From Candidatus Villigracilaceae bacterium (lineage in GTDB: Bacteria > Chloroflexota > Anaerolineae > Anaerolineales > Villigracilaceae): 64,000 bases of DNA. Shown in pieces: positions 24,080 through 32,471 of the stretch. The DNA is taken from positions 114,455-178,454 of the forward strand of contig JAPKMP010000009.1 of NCBI GenBank assembly GCA_026645935.1. The letters are read 5' to 3'. Each line of letters begins with the position of its first letter. The first letter of the stretch is position 1. The position numbers and the translations under genes were made by a program. Below the pieces are notes generated by a model. That model saw only the letters and a list, made by a program, of their open reading frames with translations. It was not told the DNA's origin and made no database searches.

Positions 24080-24841
24080 ATGTCTACATTGATGCACGAA
24101 AAGATCCAAATCCTCCTGGAGGAGGATTGTTGTCACGAATGCGAAGGCTATGGCGAAGACCGTATTTGCGTTCACATTGAATCCATGGCGGAACTGCCCA
24201 CGCGCTTCGGCGATTTTCACATTGTGGCGTTTTCGAACAACCGCGACGATAAGGAACATGTCGCGATCATTAAGGGCGATGTGATCGGCGCAGAGGATGT
24301 GCCGGTGCGTTTGCATTCGGAATGTTTGACCGGCGATGCGCTTGGTTCGCTGCGCTGCGATTGCCGCGACCAGCTCGAAGCGGCATTGAAGAAGATCGGC
24401 GAGATGGAGCGCGGCATGGTGTTGTATCTACGCCAGGAGGGACGCGGCATCGGGCTGACGAACAAGGTCCGCGCCTACGCCTTGCAGGACCAGGGACTCG
24501 ATACCGTCGAGGCGAATCTCGCGCTCGGCTTCCGCGACGACGAACGAGATTATGCCGTCGCCGCCCATATGATCCATTCGCTCAAGGTGAAATCGATCCA
24601 GTTGATGACCAACAATCCGAAGAAGATCGCGCAGCTCGAACAGCACGGTGTAAAGATCAACAGGCGCCTGCCGCACATCCTGCCGACGAACGAGCACAAT
24701 CTTTTCTACCTGCAGACCAAAGCTGAAAAATCGGGCCACATGATCGACTTCCATGGCAAGGAACACCTGCCCGAACAGAGCGACCCCGCGATCGTCGAAG
24801 GCATGACCGCCGACCAGATCAAGGCGATGTTTGAAGGCTAA
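24080..24841 (+). CDS. ribA: GTP cyclohydrolase II
   Basis: The 253-residue enzyme shows the GCH2 signature: ELPTRFGDFHI, VRLHSECLTGDALGSLRCDCRDQL with the three zinc Cys residues, and LRQEGRGIGLTNKVRAYALQD. It opens the GTP imidazole ring at the start of riboflavin synthesis. The ATG at 24080 has GGAG 6 nt upstream and is preferred to a TTG at 24068. Before the conserved start there is an extra segment with four Cys (DCCHECEGYGEDRIC), unusual for RibA and able to hold a second metal or disulfide. The C-terminus extends past the usual end with an acidic tail. Confidence 0.92.
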   Translation: MSTLMHEKIQILLEEDCCHECEGYGEDRICVHIESMAELPTRFGDFHIVAFSNNRDDKEHVAIIKGDVIGAEDVPVRLHSECLTGDALGSLRCDCRDQLEAALKKIGEMERGMVLYLRQEGRGIGLTNKVRAYALQDQGLDTVEANLALGFRDDERDYAVAAHMIHSLKVKSIQLMTNNPKKIAQLEQHGVKINRRLPHILPTNEHNLFYLQTKAEKSGHMIDFHGKEHLPEQSDPAIVEGMTADQIKAMFEG

Positions 24842-24843
24842 AA

Positions 24844-25515
24844 ATGGACCGAAAGACGATCGTTGTCACCGGCGCGACCGGCGCGCTTGGAAGCCTGACG
24901 GCAAAAACATTTGCAGGCATGGGGCATAACCTCGCCCTGCTCGATCTCGATAAAAGTAAATTGGATTCCCTCGCCCGCGACTTGGATCTCCCCCCAGAGC
25001 GACGCCTTGTCCAAACCGTTGACCTGCTCGATTTACGCGCGCTTCAAGACTCCGCCGCGGCTGTGGTTTCCAAATTCGGCGGATTCCACGCCTTGTTCCA
25101 TCTCGTCGGCGGCTGGGTTGGCGGCAAGACCTTCGCCGGAACCCCCGCCGATGACTTGGAGTTCATGCTCAACCAGCATGTGCGGACCACTTTCAATTTA
25201 TTCAAGTCTTTCGAAGAATCATTATCGCAGAGCGGATGGGGGCGGGTCATCCTCGTCTCTGCTTCCACAGTGCCAAACCCGCCCGGTAAATCCGGTGTGT
25301 ACACCGCCGCAAAGTCTGCGCAGGAAAACATGGCGCTCTCCCTCGCCGCGGAGTTGAAAGCAGCGAAAGTGACGGTTAATATCATCCACGTCCGCGCGAT
25401 TGACGTGGAAAACAAGGGCACGGGGACGACTCCCGCCGAGATCGTCTCTGCCATGCAATATTTGTTTTCCGATGAGGCGGGGAAGATTACAGGGGCAAGA
25501 ATACCGTTATTTTGA
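24844..25515 (+). CDS. Short-chain dehydrogenase/reductase
   Basis: The 223-residue protein has the Rossmann TGATGALG at residues 10-17, a Ser in VSAS and the YTAAK catalytic pair near residue 156. LVGGWVGGKTF replaces the usual NNAG strand end. It starts 2 nt after the ribA stop and is probably cotranscribed. The substrate is unknown; the gene position does not prove a role in riboflavin synthesis. Confidence 0.85.
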   Translation: MDRKTIVVTGATGALGSLTAKTFAGMGHNLALLDLDKSKLDSLARDLDLPPERRLVQTVDLLDLRALQDSAAAVVSKFGGFHALFHLVGGWVGGKTFAGTPADDLEFMLNQHVRTTFNLFKSFEESLSQSGWGRVILVSASTVPNPPGKSGVYTAAKSAQENMALSLAAELKAAKVTVNIIHVRAIDVENKGTGTTPAEIVSAMQYLFSDEAGKITGARIPLF

Positions 25516-25517
25516 GA

Positions 25518-25577
25518 CTGGCGCGGGGACTAACGCAACAGCGCCAGGCCGCAAAGGGAAACTGTTAAGACCTTTGC
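25518..25577. repeat. Two hairpins between convergent genes
   Basis: CTGGCGC (25518-25524) pairs with GCGCCAG (25541-25547), and GCAAAGG (25551-25557) pairs with CCTTTGC (25571-25577). The second hairpin overlaps the end of the next gene. They could stop transcription from both sides. Confidence 0.5.
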
Positions 25578-26233
25578 GTCCTTTCAATCTTTCGCGATTT
25601 CGCCAGCATCCTTCCAAAGATCGCGCTTCCAACCAACGCCGCGGACCACATGCTCAAAAAGGTCGTCGGCAGCATCACGGGACGCCCGCTGCCAACTTTG
25701 AAGCCGAGCAGTTCCATCGTGTACATGATTGCGAGGTACAAGCCAAATCCGGTCAGGAAGCCCAACACCAATAGTTTTAACGCAAGTTTCAGGTCTCGCA
25801 CTCCAATCCCCAGCGCGAAACCTGAAATGCCGCAGGCAAGCCCGGTCCACGGGGCGAACAGCGCGCCGAATTCAAGATTGCCAGCTCCATGAAATGTTTC
25901 GAGCCAGCGGGTGATGGGATTCCGGGCAAATTCGGCGAGTGCTGCGAGAATCCCAACCACGCCGAAGGCGAAGCCGATCCCCCCGGATATATTCATCCAT
26001 TTGTTATCGGGCAGACCTGCGCACCTACCCAGTGAACGCGCCCAGAGATAACCCGTCACACAATGTACAACGAACATCGCAAATAAGATGGGCGGTTCGG
26101 TTACGTCGTCGCCAAGACCTAGGATTCCCGCGAAGGGAGCCAGGACCATCATGGTCATGGGAAGAGCCGCGATCAGCCAGAACCCGGCAACGAAGGGATG
26201 CGCGGGCTTGGATATGTTTTGCGTTGTATCCAT
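25565..26233 (-). CDS. Six-helix membrane protein of unknown function
   Basis: The 222-residue product has six hydrophobic segments and no recognised motif. Helices contain several Gly/Ala and a conserved-looking R-D-L-K pair before the fifth helix. The C-terminus is basic (KSRKIERTQRS) and probably cytoplasmic. GAGGAG lies before the ATG on the minus strand. It follows the PAN-repeat gene in the same direction with a 20-nt gap and may be in its operon. Confidence 0.6.
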   Translation of the reverse strand: MDTTQNISKPAHPFVAGFWLIAALPMTMMVLAPFAGILGLGDDVTEPPILFAMFVVHCVTGYLWARSLGRCAGLPDNKWMNISGGIGFAFGVVGILAALAEFARNPITRWLETFHGAGNLEFGALFAPWTGLACGISGFALGIGVRDLKLALKLLVLGFLTGFGLYLAIMYTMELLGFKVGSGRPVMLPTTFLSMWSAALVGSAIFGRMLAKSRKIERTQRS

Positions 26234-26253
26234 TTTGGACTCCTCATAATTTT

Positions 26254-27096
26254 CTAACGCTTTATATAGCAGACATAACCGGGCTGCGATTTGTCGCCCC
26301 GGGTGATTTGCGTGCCGGGGTTACTGGCTGCATTGCTGCCGTCTGATCCCATAAGCTGGCAGTAATTTCTTTCTTTGGACATCGCAAACCCCTGACAATT
26401 GGGATTGTCCCGGCAGGCTTGCTCGCATTGCGAAAATGTCCAATCGTATGCGCTCCAGCGGGGGTAGCCTCCTGTGTCATCCCGGCAAACACCTGTTGAG
26501 TCCATGATCCAAAATGATATGGATGTCTGATCAGCCGATTTCAAATAACAGGCATAATCGGGCTGCGCTTTATCACCCCGGGTAATTTGAGTTCCGGGGT
26601 TGCTGGCTTCATTGCTGCCGTCCGAACCCATCAGCTGGCAATAGTTCCTTTCCTTGGACATGGCAAACCCCTGACAGTTGGGATTGTCCTGACAGGCTTG
26701 TTCGCATTGCGAAAGAGCCCAGTCATAATGGCTCCAACGCGGATAACCTCCGATATTATCCCGACAAACTCCAGTGGTATCGATAGCCCAATTTATTGAC
26801 GATGATACAGATGGGGGTTGTGATACATGAGCAGGTGTAATTGTAGGAGGCGCTGTTGTTGGGATGATTGGCGGATGATCGGTATTTGTTGCAACTGGAA
26901 CACTTTCAAAATTCGAATTGGAATTTGACGCTAATGAAGGCGTGGCAGTGGCGGTGAATGGAGGTTGAATAAACCCTGCGGCAGATAGCGCCACCACACC
27001 CGCGATCACAACCGAGACCAACCCGCCAATTGCGGTGATGCAACCCGGCACTGTCGTCCAGAAGGAACCTTTTTTCTCATCATGTTTGTCGCTCAT
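26254..27096 (-). CDS. Membrane-anchored protein with two tandem PAN/apple-like Cys-rich repeats
   Basis: The 280-residue product starts with a short charged segment and one membrane helix (about residues 18-42), then a Ser/Thr/Pro linker. Two near-identical modules of about 75 residues (roughly 116-190 and 200-278) follow. Each holds GVCRD-GGYPRWS-YDW, QCEQAC-DNPNCQGFAMSKERNYCQLMGSDGSN and a final Y-C-Y. The Cys spacing resembles PAN/apple domains, which bind carbohydrate or protein. The ATG at 27096 is preferred because GGAG lies just before it. The modules should face outward. The near identity of the two modules points to a recent internal duplication. Confidence 0.7.
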   Translation of the reverse strand: MSDKHDEKKGSFWTTVPGCITAIGGLVSVVIAGVVALSAAGFIQPPFTATATPSLASNSNSNFESVPVATNTDHPPIIPTTAPPTITPAHVSQPPSVSSSINWAIDTTGVCRDNIGGYPRWSHYDWALSQCEQACQDNPNCQGFAMSKERNYCQLMGSDGSNEASNPGTQITRGDKAQPDYACYLKSADQTSISFWIMDSTGVCRDDTGGYPRWSAYDWTFSQCEQACRDNPNCQGFAMSKERNYCQLMGSDGSNAASNPGTQITRGDKSQPGYVCYIKR

Positions 27097-27207
27097 ATCA
27101 TTTCTCCTTTTATAAAGTAGGCGCGTCGAACAGAACGGAGGCATGGTTGCATTCCGGTCAATAACTTTGTTATTGCCTTTGATATTGCTATTTTCTTTTT
27201 CTTGATG

Positions 27208-28092
27208 TTAATCCCCTGTATCCACCGGCAACTGCGCTTCGATGATGAATTCTTCCGGGTTGGATGTCTGCAAAAGTCCGCGGTGACTCAAATAGCGGAC
27301 CAGGTCATGCGGTTTGTATCCGTGCGCGATCGCCCAACGCCGGAGCAAAGTCGCTTTTTCGGCATAGCCTGCAATATTAATATCCTTGAGATCGGATTTT
27401 TCCAGCATCACGGTGGCGGCTGTTTCCACCGCCGGTTCTTCCTTGACCGTGAGTTGACCGATGCCCTTCAGTTTGACCGCCTCTTGTGTATCCTTCACGC
27501 CGAGCAATATTTCGTGCTGTCTTTCCTTGATGTCTGGGGATGTAAAAGGGAGGATCATCTCGCCGTGAAAGACATCAATCAGGACCCCGGTATGCTGGAT
27601 GACTCCCTCAGCGATGGCGTTTTGAAGTGTGGACACCACCATGGATCGGTATGCCAACCCTTTCTCCAATCTTGTGTGCGGCGCAACAAAAAACGACAGG
27701 TACCGCATCGCCTCCAACTTTTTGATGACCACATCCAGTTCGGGGAAGTTGATCTCTGCTTCGATCATCCGCAGGCGGAACTCGACCATGGATAATTGTC
27801 TCTGCGCCTCGCGCATCTCCTGATGGATCTCTGCTTGCTTGAGGTGCAACATGCCTCGCATCTCATCTGTGGACAATTCCTTTTCGAGCATGATGCCGAT
27901 CTGCTCGAGCGAGAGTCCCATCTCTTTGAGCGCCATGATGCGGTGGATACGCGGCAATTGTTCGACGGTATAGAAGCGATAGTTCGTGACCGGGTCGATG
28001 TGGGCGGGTTTGATCAACCCCAGTTCATCGTAATGATGCAGGGTCTTTATCGTCACCTGGCTCAAGCGGGAGAACTCACCGATCTTTAGCAT
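27208..28092 (-). CDS. MerR-family regulator with GyrI-like effector domain
   Basis: The 294-residue protein starts with the MerR helix-turn-helix (LKIGEFSRLSQVTIKTLHHYDELGLI), the wing (TNYRFYTVEQLPR) and a long dimer helix to about residue 120. The C-terminal GyrI-like domain (KKLEAMRYLSFFVAPHT onward) resembles the ligand-binding part of BmrR-type regulators. It begins 7 nt after the stop of the adjacent membrane protein gene on the same strand. It may control a multidrug or stress response, and its own partners could be the membrane proteins next to it. Confidence 0.85.
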   Translation of the reverse strand: MLKIGEFSRLSQVTIKTLHHYDELGLIKPAHIDPVTNYRFYTVEQLPRIHRIMALKEMGLSLEQIGIMLEKELSTDEMRGMLHLKQAEIHQEMREAQRQLSMVEFRLRMIEAEINFPELDVVIKKLEAMRYLSFFVAPHTRLEKGLAYRSMVVSTLQNAIAEGVIQHTGVLIDVFHGEMILPFTSPDIKERQHEILLGVKDTQEAVKLKGIGQLTVKEEPAVETAATVMLEKSDLKDINIAGYAEKATLLRRWAIAHGYKPHDLVRYLSHRGLLQTSNPEEFIIEAQLPVDTGD

Positions 28093-28099
28093 GGTTTTC

Positions 28100-28900
28100 T
28101 CAGGCTGGGATGGCTTCCTCCGGGGCATCGGATTGCAGGATCAAACCGAGTATGCAAAGGGCAAGGAATTGCAACGATAATAAGGTTTGTATAGGCACCC
28201 AGGGAAAATCATTTTCAGGCCACGCGCCATTGTTCATGACGGTGTAGAAAAAGATGGGAAAGTATATGACTGGATACCAGATCCCCGCGAAGAGTGGCAA
28301 CCAATTGACCTGAGGCAGGGGTTTCCTGATCAGGGCAACCAGTCCAAACACTGCGAGACCGGTGGATAAAACAGCAGGACCCGAGAAGAAAAGTAGATAC
28401 ATAGCATCGACTTTCCAAAAAACAGGAAGTGAAGCGTATGTAAGCACCATGCCTACCACGCCGACGAGAAGGGCGTTCTTACCAAGGCTTCCCACACTCT
28501 CGCCATAACGGGCGCGCAAGCCCAACATCCCAATGGCGATCAAGATCGAACTCCCCCCTGCTCCCGCGACCGAACCGCCCAGGATCGAAATAAAGGCGAA
28601 TGCCCCAACGATCAAAGCCCAGCCGCTCAACTTGATGAACATGGATTTCGACATGTCAGTCTCCTTCTGCAGGTGTTGCTCGAACACACTGCGTATGAAA
28701 TCGAGGAGCGTAAGCGCCCATAAAACAGCCAACCCATTCCTTCCACTCTGATGAACAGCACGCAGACAGGAATCCTGGAATACCTGCGTCATGTGAAAAC
28801 CATATTCTTTATGGAATTTTGTCGGGTACGCGTTCAAGAGCAGTTGATAGACTCGCACCGAGAACGCAACCGGGGTGATGTTTGTTGATCCCTGCATCAT
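28100..28900 (-). CDS. Membrane protein of the PadR-associated type (paralogue of 29142-30002)
   Basis: The 266-residue product has an N-terminal cytoplasmic segment VYQLLLNAYPTKFHKEYGFHMTQVFQD and then about six membrane helices. The segment is shared almost word for word with the protein encoded at 29142-30002. That module is common in proteins encoded beside PadR regulators in this phylum as far as I recall. GAGGAG lies 6 nt before the ATG pair. Function is unknown; a regulator-linked membrane sensor is one possibility. Confidence 0.65.
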   Translation of the reverse strand: MMQGSTNITPVAFSVRVYQLLLNAYPTKFHKEYGFHMTQVFQDSCLRAVHQSGRNGLAVLWALTLLDFIRSVFEQHLQKETDMSKSMFIKLSGWALIVGAFAFISILGGSVAGAGGSSILIAIGMLGLRARYGESVGSLGKNALLVGVVGMVLTYASLPVFWKVDAMYLLFFSGPAVLSTGLAVFGLVALIRKPLPQVNWLPLFAGIWYPVIYFPIFFYTVMNNGAWPENDFPWVPIQTLLSLQFLALCILGLILQSDAPEEAIPA

Positions 28901-28982
28901 GTGGCGCTCCTCAACGGCTAAAGGCGGAAAGTTCCATTTTCAGTCTACAACCTCCCCTAACAGGAGAGTCAAGACCAAATTT

Positions 28983-29138
28983 GTCGTCATTGCGAGGAGG
29001 GCTGTCGGTCGAGTAGAGCGAGCGCTCTCCTCGCTCGTATCGAGACCAAGCCCGACGCCTGCGAAGCGTGCTATTGGCAAGCAATCCCATGTTTGAGGGA
29101 GGAGATTGCTTCGCCACTTCGTGGCTCGCAATGACATT
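28983..29138. repeat. Dispersed palindromic repeat, family A (copy 5) with nested hairpin
   Basis: Ends GTCGTCATTGCGAGGAGG and GGCTCGCAATGACATT pair imperfectly, and GGCAAGCAATCC pairs with GGAGATTGCTTCG. The nested GGTCGAGTAGAGCGAGCG...CGCTCGTATCGAGACC module forms an independent hairpin. The element separates two paralogous genes. Confidence 0.75.
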
Positions 29139-29141
29139 AAC

Positions 29142-30002
29142 TTATGCGGTTGCAACACTCTCCTCCGGCACATCGGATTTCAGGATGTATCCCAGCGCCA
29201 TCAAAGAAGCAAACTGAAGTATGGTGAATACCGTATCTGCAATGCCTAAAGCATCATCTCCACTCCATGTATCGGTGATTAGTGCCGGTATCATGAGTGG
29301 AAACCATCTGAGCGGTAACCAAAGTCCTGCAAGGATGGGCAGAATATTCCAACGCGGCAAAGGCTTCTTGAACAACGCAATTACCCCAAACAACGCGAGG
29401 CAGGCGAATAACAATCCGGGACCGATAAATATCAGGGCCCAAAGCGATTCATTCCCCCCGTCAATGGGTCCGACTTCACCGAAATACCCAATGATGCTTA
29501 TGAGCGACCCGAAGACAGCGCCGGTCAGGAGGATGTTTTTTCCAAAACCGCCAACTTGATCGCCATATCGGCGTCGCAGTCCCAATAGACCAAATGCCAA
29601 CAGCGGAGTGCTTATCAACGCAACTAGGGCAATCATTACATACCAATTGTCATACTGTAGCGCGCCTATGAATCCACCAAGGAAGAACACCACACTCCCT
29701 ACCATGAGCGCCCAGCCAGCCATGCGAATGTCTTGAGGTTTCATTTCCTTTTTCATTTCAATCTCCTTTCGTGCATGTTCCGAAACCACGCTTTGAACGA
29801 CGTCGAGTAGCGTGACTGCCCACAACCTCGCCATCGCGTTCATCCCGCCCTGGCGGACCGTCCGCAGACAGCAATCTCGGAATACCTGCATCATGTGAGA
29901 GCCATATTCCTGCTGGAATCTGGTTGGATACGCCGCAAGGAGTACCCGATAAATTCTGACCGAGACCGCAACGCCGGGGTGTTCTTCGGGGTGGCTGATC
30001 AT
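29142..30002 (-). CDS. Membrane protein of the PadR-associated type, coupled to a PadR gene
   Basis: The 286-residue product has the same N-terminal module as the 28100-28900 protein (IYRVLLAAYPTRFQQEYGSHMMQVFRD). A helix LWAVTLLDVVQSVVSEH and about six further membrane segments follow. Its ATG overlaps the PadR stop by ATGA, so regulator and membrane protein are made together. Function is unknown. Paralogy with the next gene and an intervening repeat suggest duplication followed by repeat insertion. Confidence 0.7.
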   Translation of the reverse strand: MISHPEEHPGVAVSVRIYRVLLAAYPTRFQQEYGSHMMQVFRDCCLRTVRQGGMNAMARLWAVTLLDVVQSVVSEHARKEIEMKKEMKPQDIRMAGWALMVGSVVFFLGGFIGALQYDNWYVMIALVALISTPLLAFGLLGLRRRYGDQVGGFGKNILLTGAVFGSLISIIGYFGEVGPIDGGNESLWALIFIGPGLLFACLALFGVIALFKKPLPRWNILPILAGLWLPLRWFPLMIPALITDTWSGDDALGIADTVFTILQFASLMALGYILKSDVPEESVATA

Positions 30003-30364
30003 GTCGTACTCCCTGAAAGCAGGTTCTTTCGCCGCGCCACCCGCACCTGCTCATCGAGCCGTTCCGCCTCCATGCGCAGGGTACGCCTGCCCAAAGCCGT
30101 CAGTTTGTAATAGCGGCGGCGCTGGTCGTCCATTTGCGGGTCGGCGCGTTCGTCGCTCTCCTCGATCAGGTCCGCTTGCAGCATGCGTTTGATCGAGCCG
30201 TAAAGCGTGCCGGGTCCCATCAACACCTGTCCCTTCGTGTTCGCCTCCACCTCCTGCATAATGCCATAACCGTGCTTTTCACCGTCTGCCAGCGACAGCA
30301 GGATGTTGAACACAGCCGGGGTGAGGGGGAGGAATTCATCGGGATTTTGCAGGGTCTCAGTCAT
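29999..30364 (-). CDS. PadR-family transcriptional regulator
   Basis: The 121-residue protein has the PadR winged helix: LTPAVFNILLSLADGEKHGYGIMQEVE and GPGTLYGSIKRMLQADLIEES, then DDQRRRYYKLTALGRR. A short C-terminal dimer helix follows. The ATG at 30364 has AAGGAG about 7 nt upstream; a longer frame runs through the promoter and is rejected. The promoter carries two palindromes, so it probably represses its own operon. Confidence 0.9.
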   Translation of the reverse strand: MTETLQNPDEFLPLTPAVFNILLSLADGEKHGYGIMQEVEANTKGQVLMGPGTLYGSIKRMLQADLIEESDERADPQMDDQRRRYYKLTALGRRTLRMEAERLDEQVRVARRKNLLSGSTT

Positions 30365-30393
30365 ACGTGCGCTCCTTGTATCTGTGATGGATG

Positions 30394-30440
30394 TATCCGT
30401 TTCGGATATAATACGGTAAAAAATAGGACTTGTCAAGTCC
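30394..30440 (-). promoter_or_regulatory. PadR promoter with two operator-like palindromes
   Basis: On the minus strand TTGACA (30436-30431) and TATTAT (30413-30408) are spaced by 17 nt. GGACTTGTCAAGTCC (30426-30440) covers the -35 box. TATCCG-TTT-CGGATA (30394-30408) lies at the expected start point. Both palindromes are perfect apart from their centres and fit repressor binding. Confidence 0.75.
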
Positions 30441-30520
30441 AATTTGATCCAACCTCGCTTCTTCCGCGACCCGCGCCTGATTCGTCCCATCAAGTTTTTC
30501 CTTTCCCGGCTGGATCCAAT

Positions 30521-30549
30521 AAAAAAGGCGACCCATCCGGAGTCGCCCT
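30521..30549 (-). terminator. Intrinsic terminator of the M3 peptidase gene
   Basis: On the minus strand GGCGAC pairs with GTCGCC around a 9-nt loop and is followed by six T residues. Confidence 0.7.
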
Positions 30550-30568
30550 TCTCGTTACACGTCCCTCG

Positions 30569-32452
30569 TTATTTTTTCTTCTTCGCCTTCGAAACCTTTT
30601 TGATAACCTTGCGTTTCACGCTTTTCGTTTTGCTCTTCGCGCTTTGCGTTTTACGTTTCGCGGCTTTCCTACCCCGCTTCACACCCTCCACCGGCAGCTT
30701 CTCCAACTCGCTCACCAGCCGTCCGAGGAAGTCGAAGCCGCCCTGCCAGAACTTCGGATCGCGGATGTCGATCCCTGCCGCGGTCAAAATCCATTCCGGC
30801 GATTCCGAGCCGCCCGCGGAAAGAATCTTGAGGTATTTCGGCTTGAAGGATTCGCCTTCCGCCTTGAATTGCTGATACAGAGCGTAGACCAGCAATTGAC
30901 CGAAAGCATAAGCGTAGACGTAGAACGGGACTTGATAGATGTGCGGGATGCCGACCCATTCCCATTTGAACTCGTCGCTCAGGTCGAGCGAGTCGCCGAA
31001 CTGCTCCTTCAGGTTATCGAGATAGGCTTTGCTCAGATCGTCCACCGAGGCGTTCTTTTGAGTCATCTCGTGGGCGGTCTTCTCGAACATCGCAAAATAC
31101 GACTGGCGCATGACAGTAGCGTAGGCGTCGTCCATTTGTTTGAATAGAATGTCGCGGCGGACGGCTTGGTCCTTTTCCTCAGACAGCAGCTTATCGATCA
31201 ACACCATTTCGGCGAAGGTCGAGGCGGTCTCTGCCAGCGGCAGGGAGGAATGGAAGGTGAATGTCGTGTGATGCTCCGCCAGCATGGCGTGAATCGCGTG
31301 ACCAAGTTCGTGCGCCAGCGTCGCTACTTCACGGCTGTTTCCCTGATAGTTGACTAAAACATATGGTGTCTCTTCTGGAAGGAATCCGGCACAAAATGCC
31401 CCGCCGCGTTTTCCTTTGCGTATTTCGCTGTCAATACGGTTCTGGTCGAAGACGCGCTTTGCGAGATCCGCCACTTTGGGCGAGAAGCCTTTGAACGCAT
31501 CCAGCACCATGTTGACGGCGGTATCCCAATCGTATTTTTTCTTTGAAGCGGCAAGCGGCGCGTAAATATCGTAGCGGCGCATCTTCTTCATGCCGAGATG
31601 CTTCGCCTTCAACTTGAAATAACGCTGAAAGATGCCCACGTTCCTGCGAGCCATGCTGAGAAGCGCTTCCACGGCATCATCGGGCACGTCATTGTTCAGG
31701 TTGCGCGGCGCGATGGAGTTCTTGAATCTGCGCAGGTTGACATTTTCGTTATGCCAATCGCGCACGATGGTCTGGTAGATCTGCCCGAGGATGGGACCGT
31801 CCGCGGCGTAGACCCTGAATTGCGATTGATAACTCGCGGCGCGCACAGCCGGGTCGGTGCTGTAGCGGTGGGAGAACAGTTCCGCCGCCGTCATTTCCTT
31901 TTCCTTCCCGCCCACTTTCATTTTGAATGCATAGCGGCTGGTGATGGAGTCGTACAAATTACCGAGCGCGTTGATACCGGTCACATTCTTGAGGTTGACG
32001 ATCTTTTCCTCCGATTCGCTCAGAGTATGCGGCTTGAAGTTGCGCATCGCTTCGAGGTAATACCGATAATCGCCGGAGGCGTCCATCAAGCGCTTTGCGT
32101 TGGCGTCGTCGAGCTCCTTCCACCACAGGCTGAAGAAGAGCGTGCGGTTCTGGTTCTCCGCCAGGAACTGCATGACGCGCGCCTGCAGGGATTGCGCCTT
32201 CTGGTCCTGTGTATCCGCAGAGAATGAAAGCCCGGCAAACACATCCAATTTACTGGCGATGCGCGTTGTCGTTTCGCTGGCTTTGACGATGTCCATGAAC
32301 TGATCGGCGGGCATTTCCGGCTTTAGCTTATCTCGCACGCCTTCGAAGGACGTCACCTGTTCCTCGATCATGTCGAACGCATTTTGTAATTCCGCGCTGT
32401 CGTAGCCCGGAAAAAGTTGGGAAAGATCCCATTTGGATAGTTTATACGTCAT
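30569..32452 (-). CDS. M3-family oligoendopeptidase (PepF-like) with Lys-rich C-terminal tail
   Basis: The 627-residue enzyme has the M3 zinc site HELGHAIHAM around residue 381 and the later ETASTFAEM glutamate. It begins YKLSKWDLSQLFPGYDS, typical of PepF/M3 peptidases, which cleave short peptides in the cytoplasm. After the conserved end (near VSELEKLPVEGVKRG) comes a tail of about 38 residues made mostly of Lys, Arg, Ser and Ala (KRKTQSAKSKTKSVKRK). Its DNA resembles the AACGCAAAG word repeats found between genes here. AAGGAG lies before the ATG. The tail is probably a late addition and may bind nucleic acid or membrane (inference). Confidence 0.88.
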   Translation of the reverse strand: MTYKLSKWDLSQLFPGYDSAELQNAFDMIEEQVTSFEGVRDKLKPEMPADQFMDIVKASETTTRIASKLDVFAGLSFSADTQDQKAQSLQARVMQFLAENQNRTLFFSLWWKELDDANAKRLMDASGDYRYYLEAMRNFKPHTLSESEEKIVNLKNVTGINALGNLYDSITSRYAFKMKVGGKEKEMTAAELFSHRYSTDPAVRAASYQSQFRVYAADGPILGQIYQTIVRDWHNENVNLRRFKNSIAPRNLNNDVPDDAVEALLSMARRNVGIFQRYFKLKAKHLGMKKMRRYDIYAPLAASKKKYDWDTAVNMVLDAFKGFSPKVADLAKRVFDQNRIDSEIRKGKRGGAFCAGFLPEETPYVLVNYQGNSREVATLAHELGHAIHAMLAEHHTTFTFHSSLPLAETASTFAEMVLIDKLLSEEKDQAVRRDILFKQMDDAYATVMRQSYFAMFEKTAHEMTQKNASVDDLSKAYLDNLKEQFGDSLDLSDEFKWEWVGIPHIYQVPFYVYAYAFGQLLVYALYQQFKAEGESFKPKYLKILSAGGSESPEWILTAAGIDIRDPKFWQGGFDFLGRLVSELEKLPVEGVKRGRKAAKRKTQSAKSKTKSVKRKVIKKVSKAKKKK

Positions 32453-32471
32453 TATGTCTCCTTGAAATTTA

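Noticed and set aside
27163..27179. CAATAAC-TTT-GTTATTG hairpin between minus-strand genes
   Set aside because: It is a perfect 7-bp stem but lies in AT-rich sequence without a T-run on the transcribed strand, so a terminator is not supported.
30134..31147. 337-residue plus-strand frame across PadR promoter and M3 peptidase
   Set aside because: It covers a promoter with palindromes and the complement of a conserved peptidase; no motif is seen.
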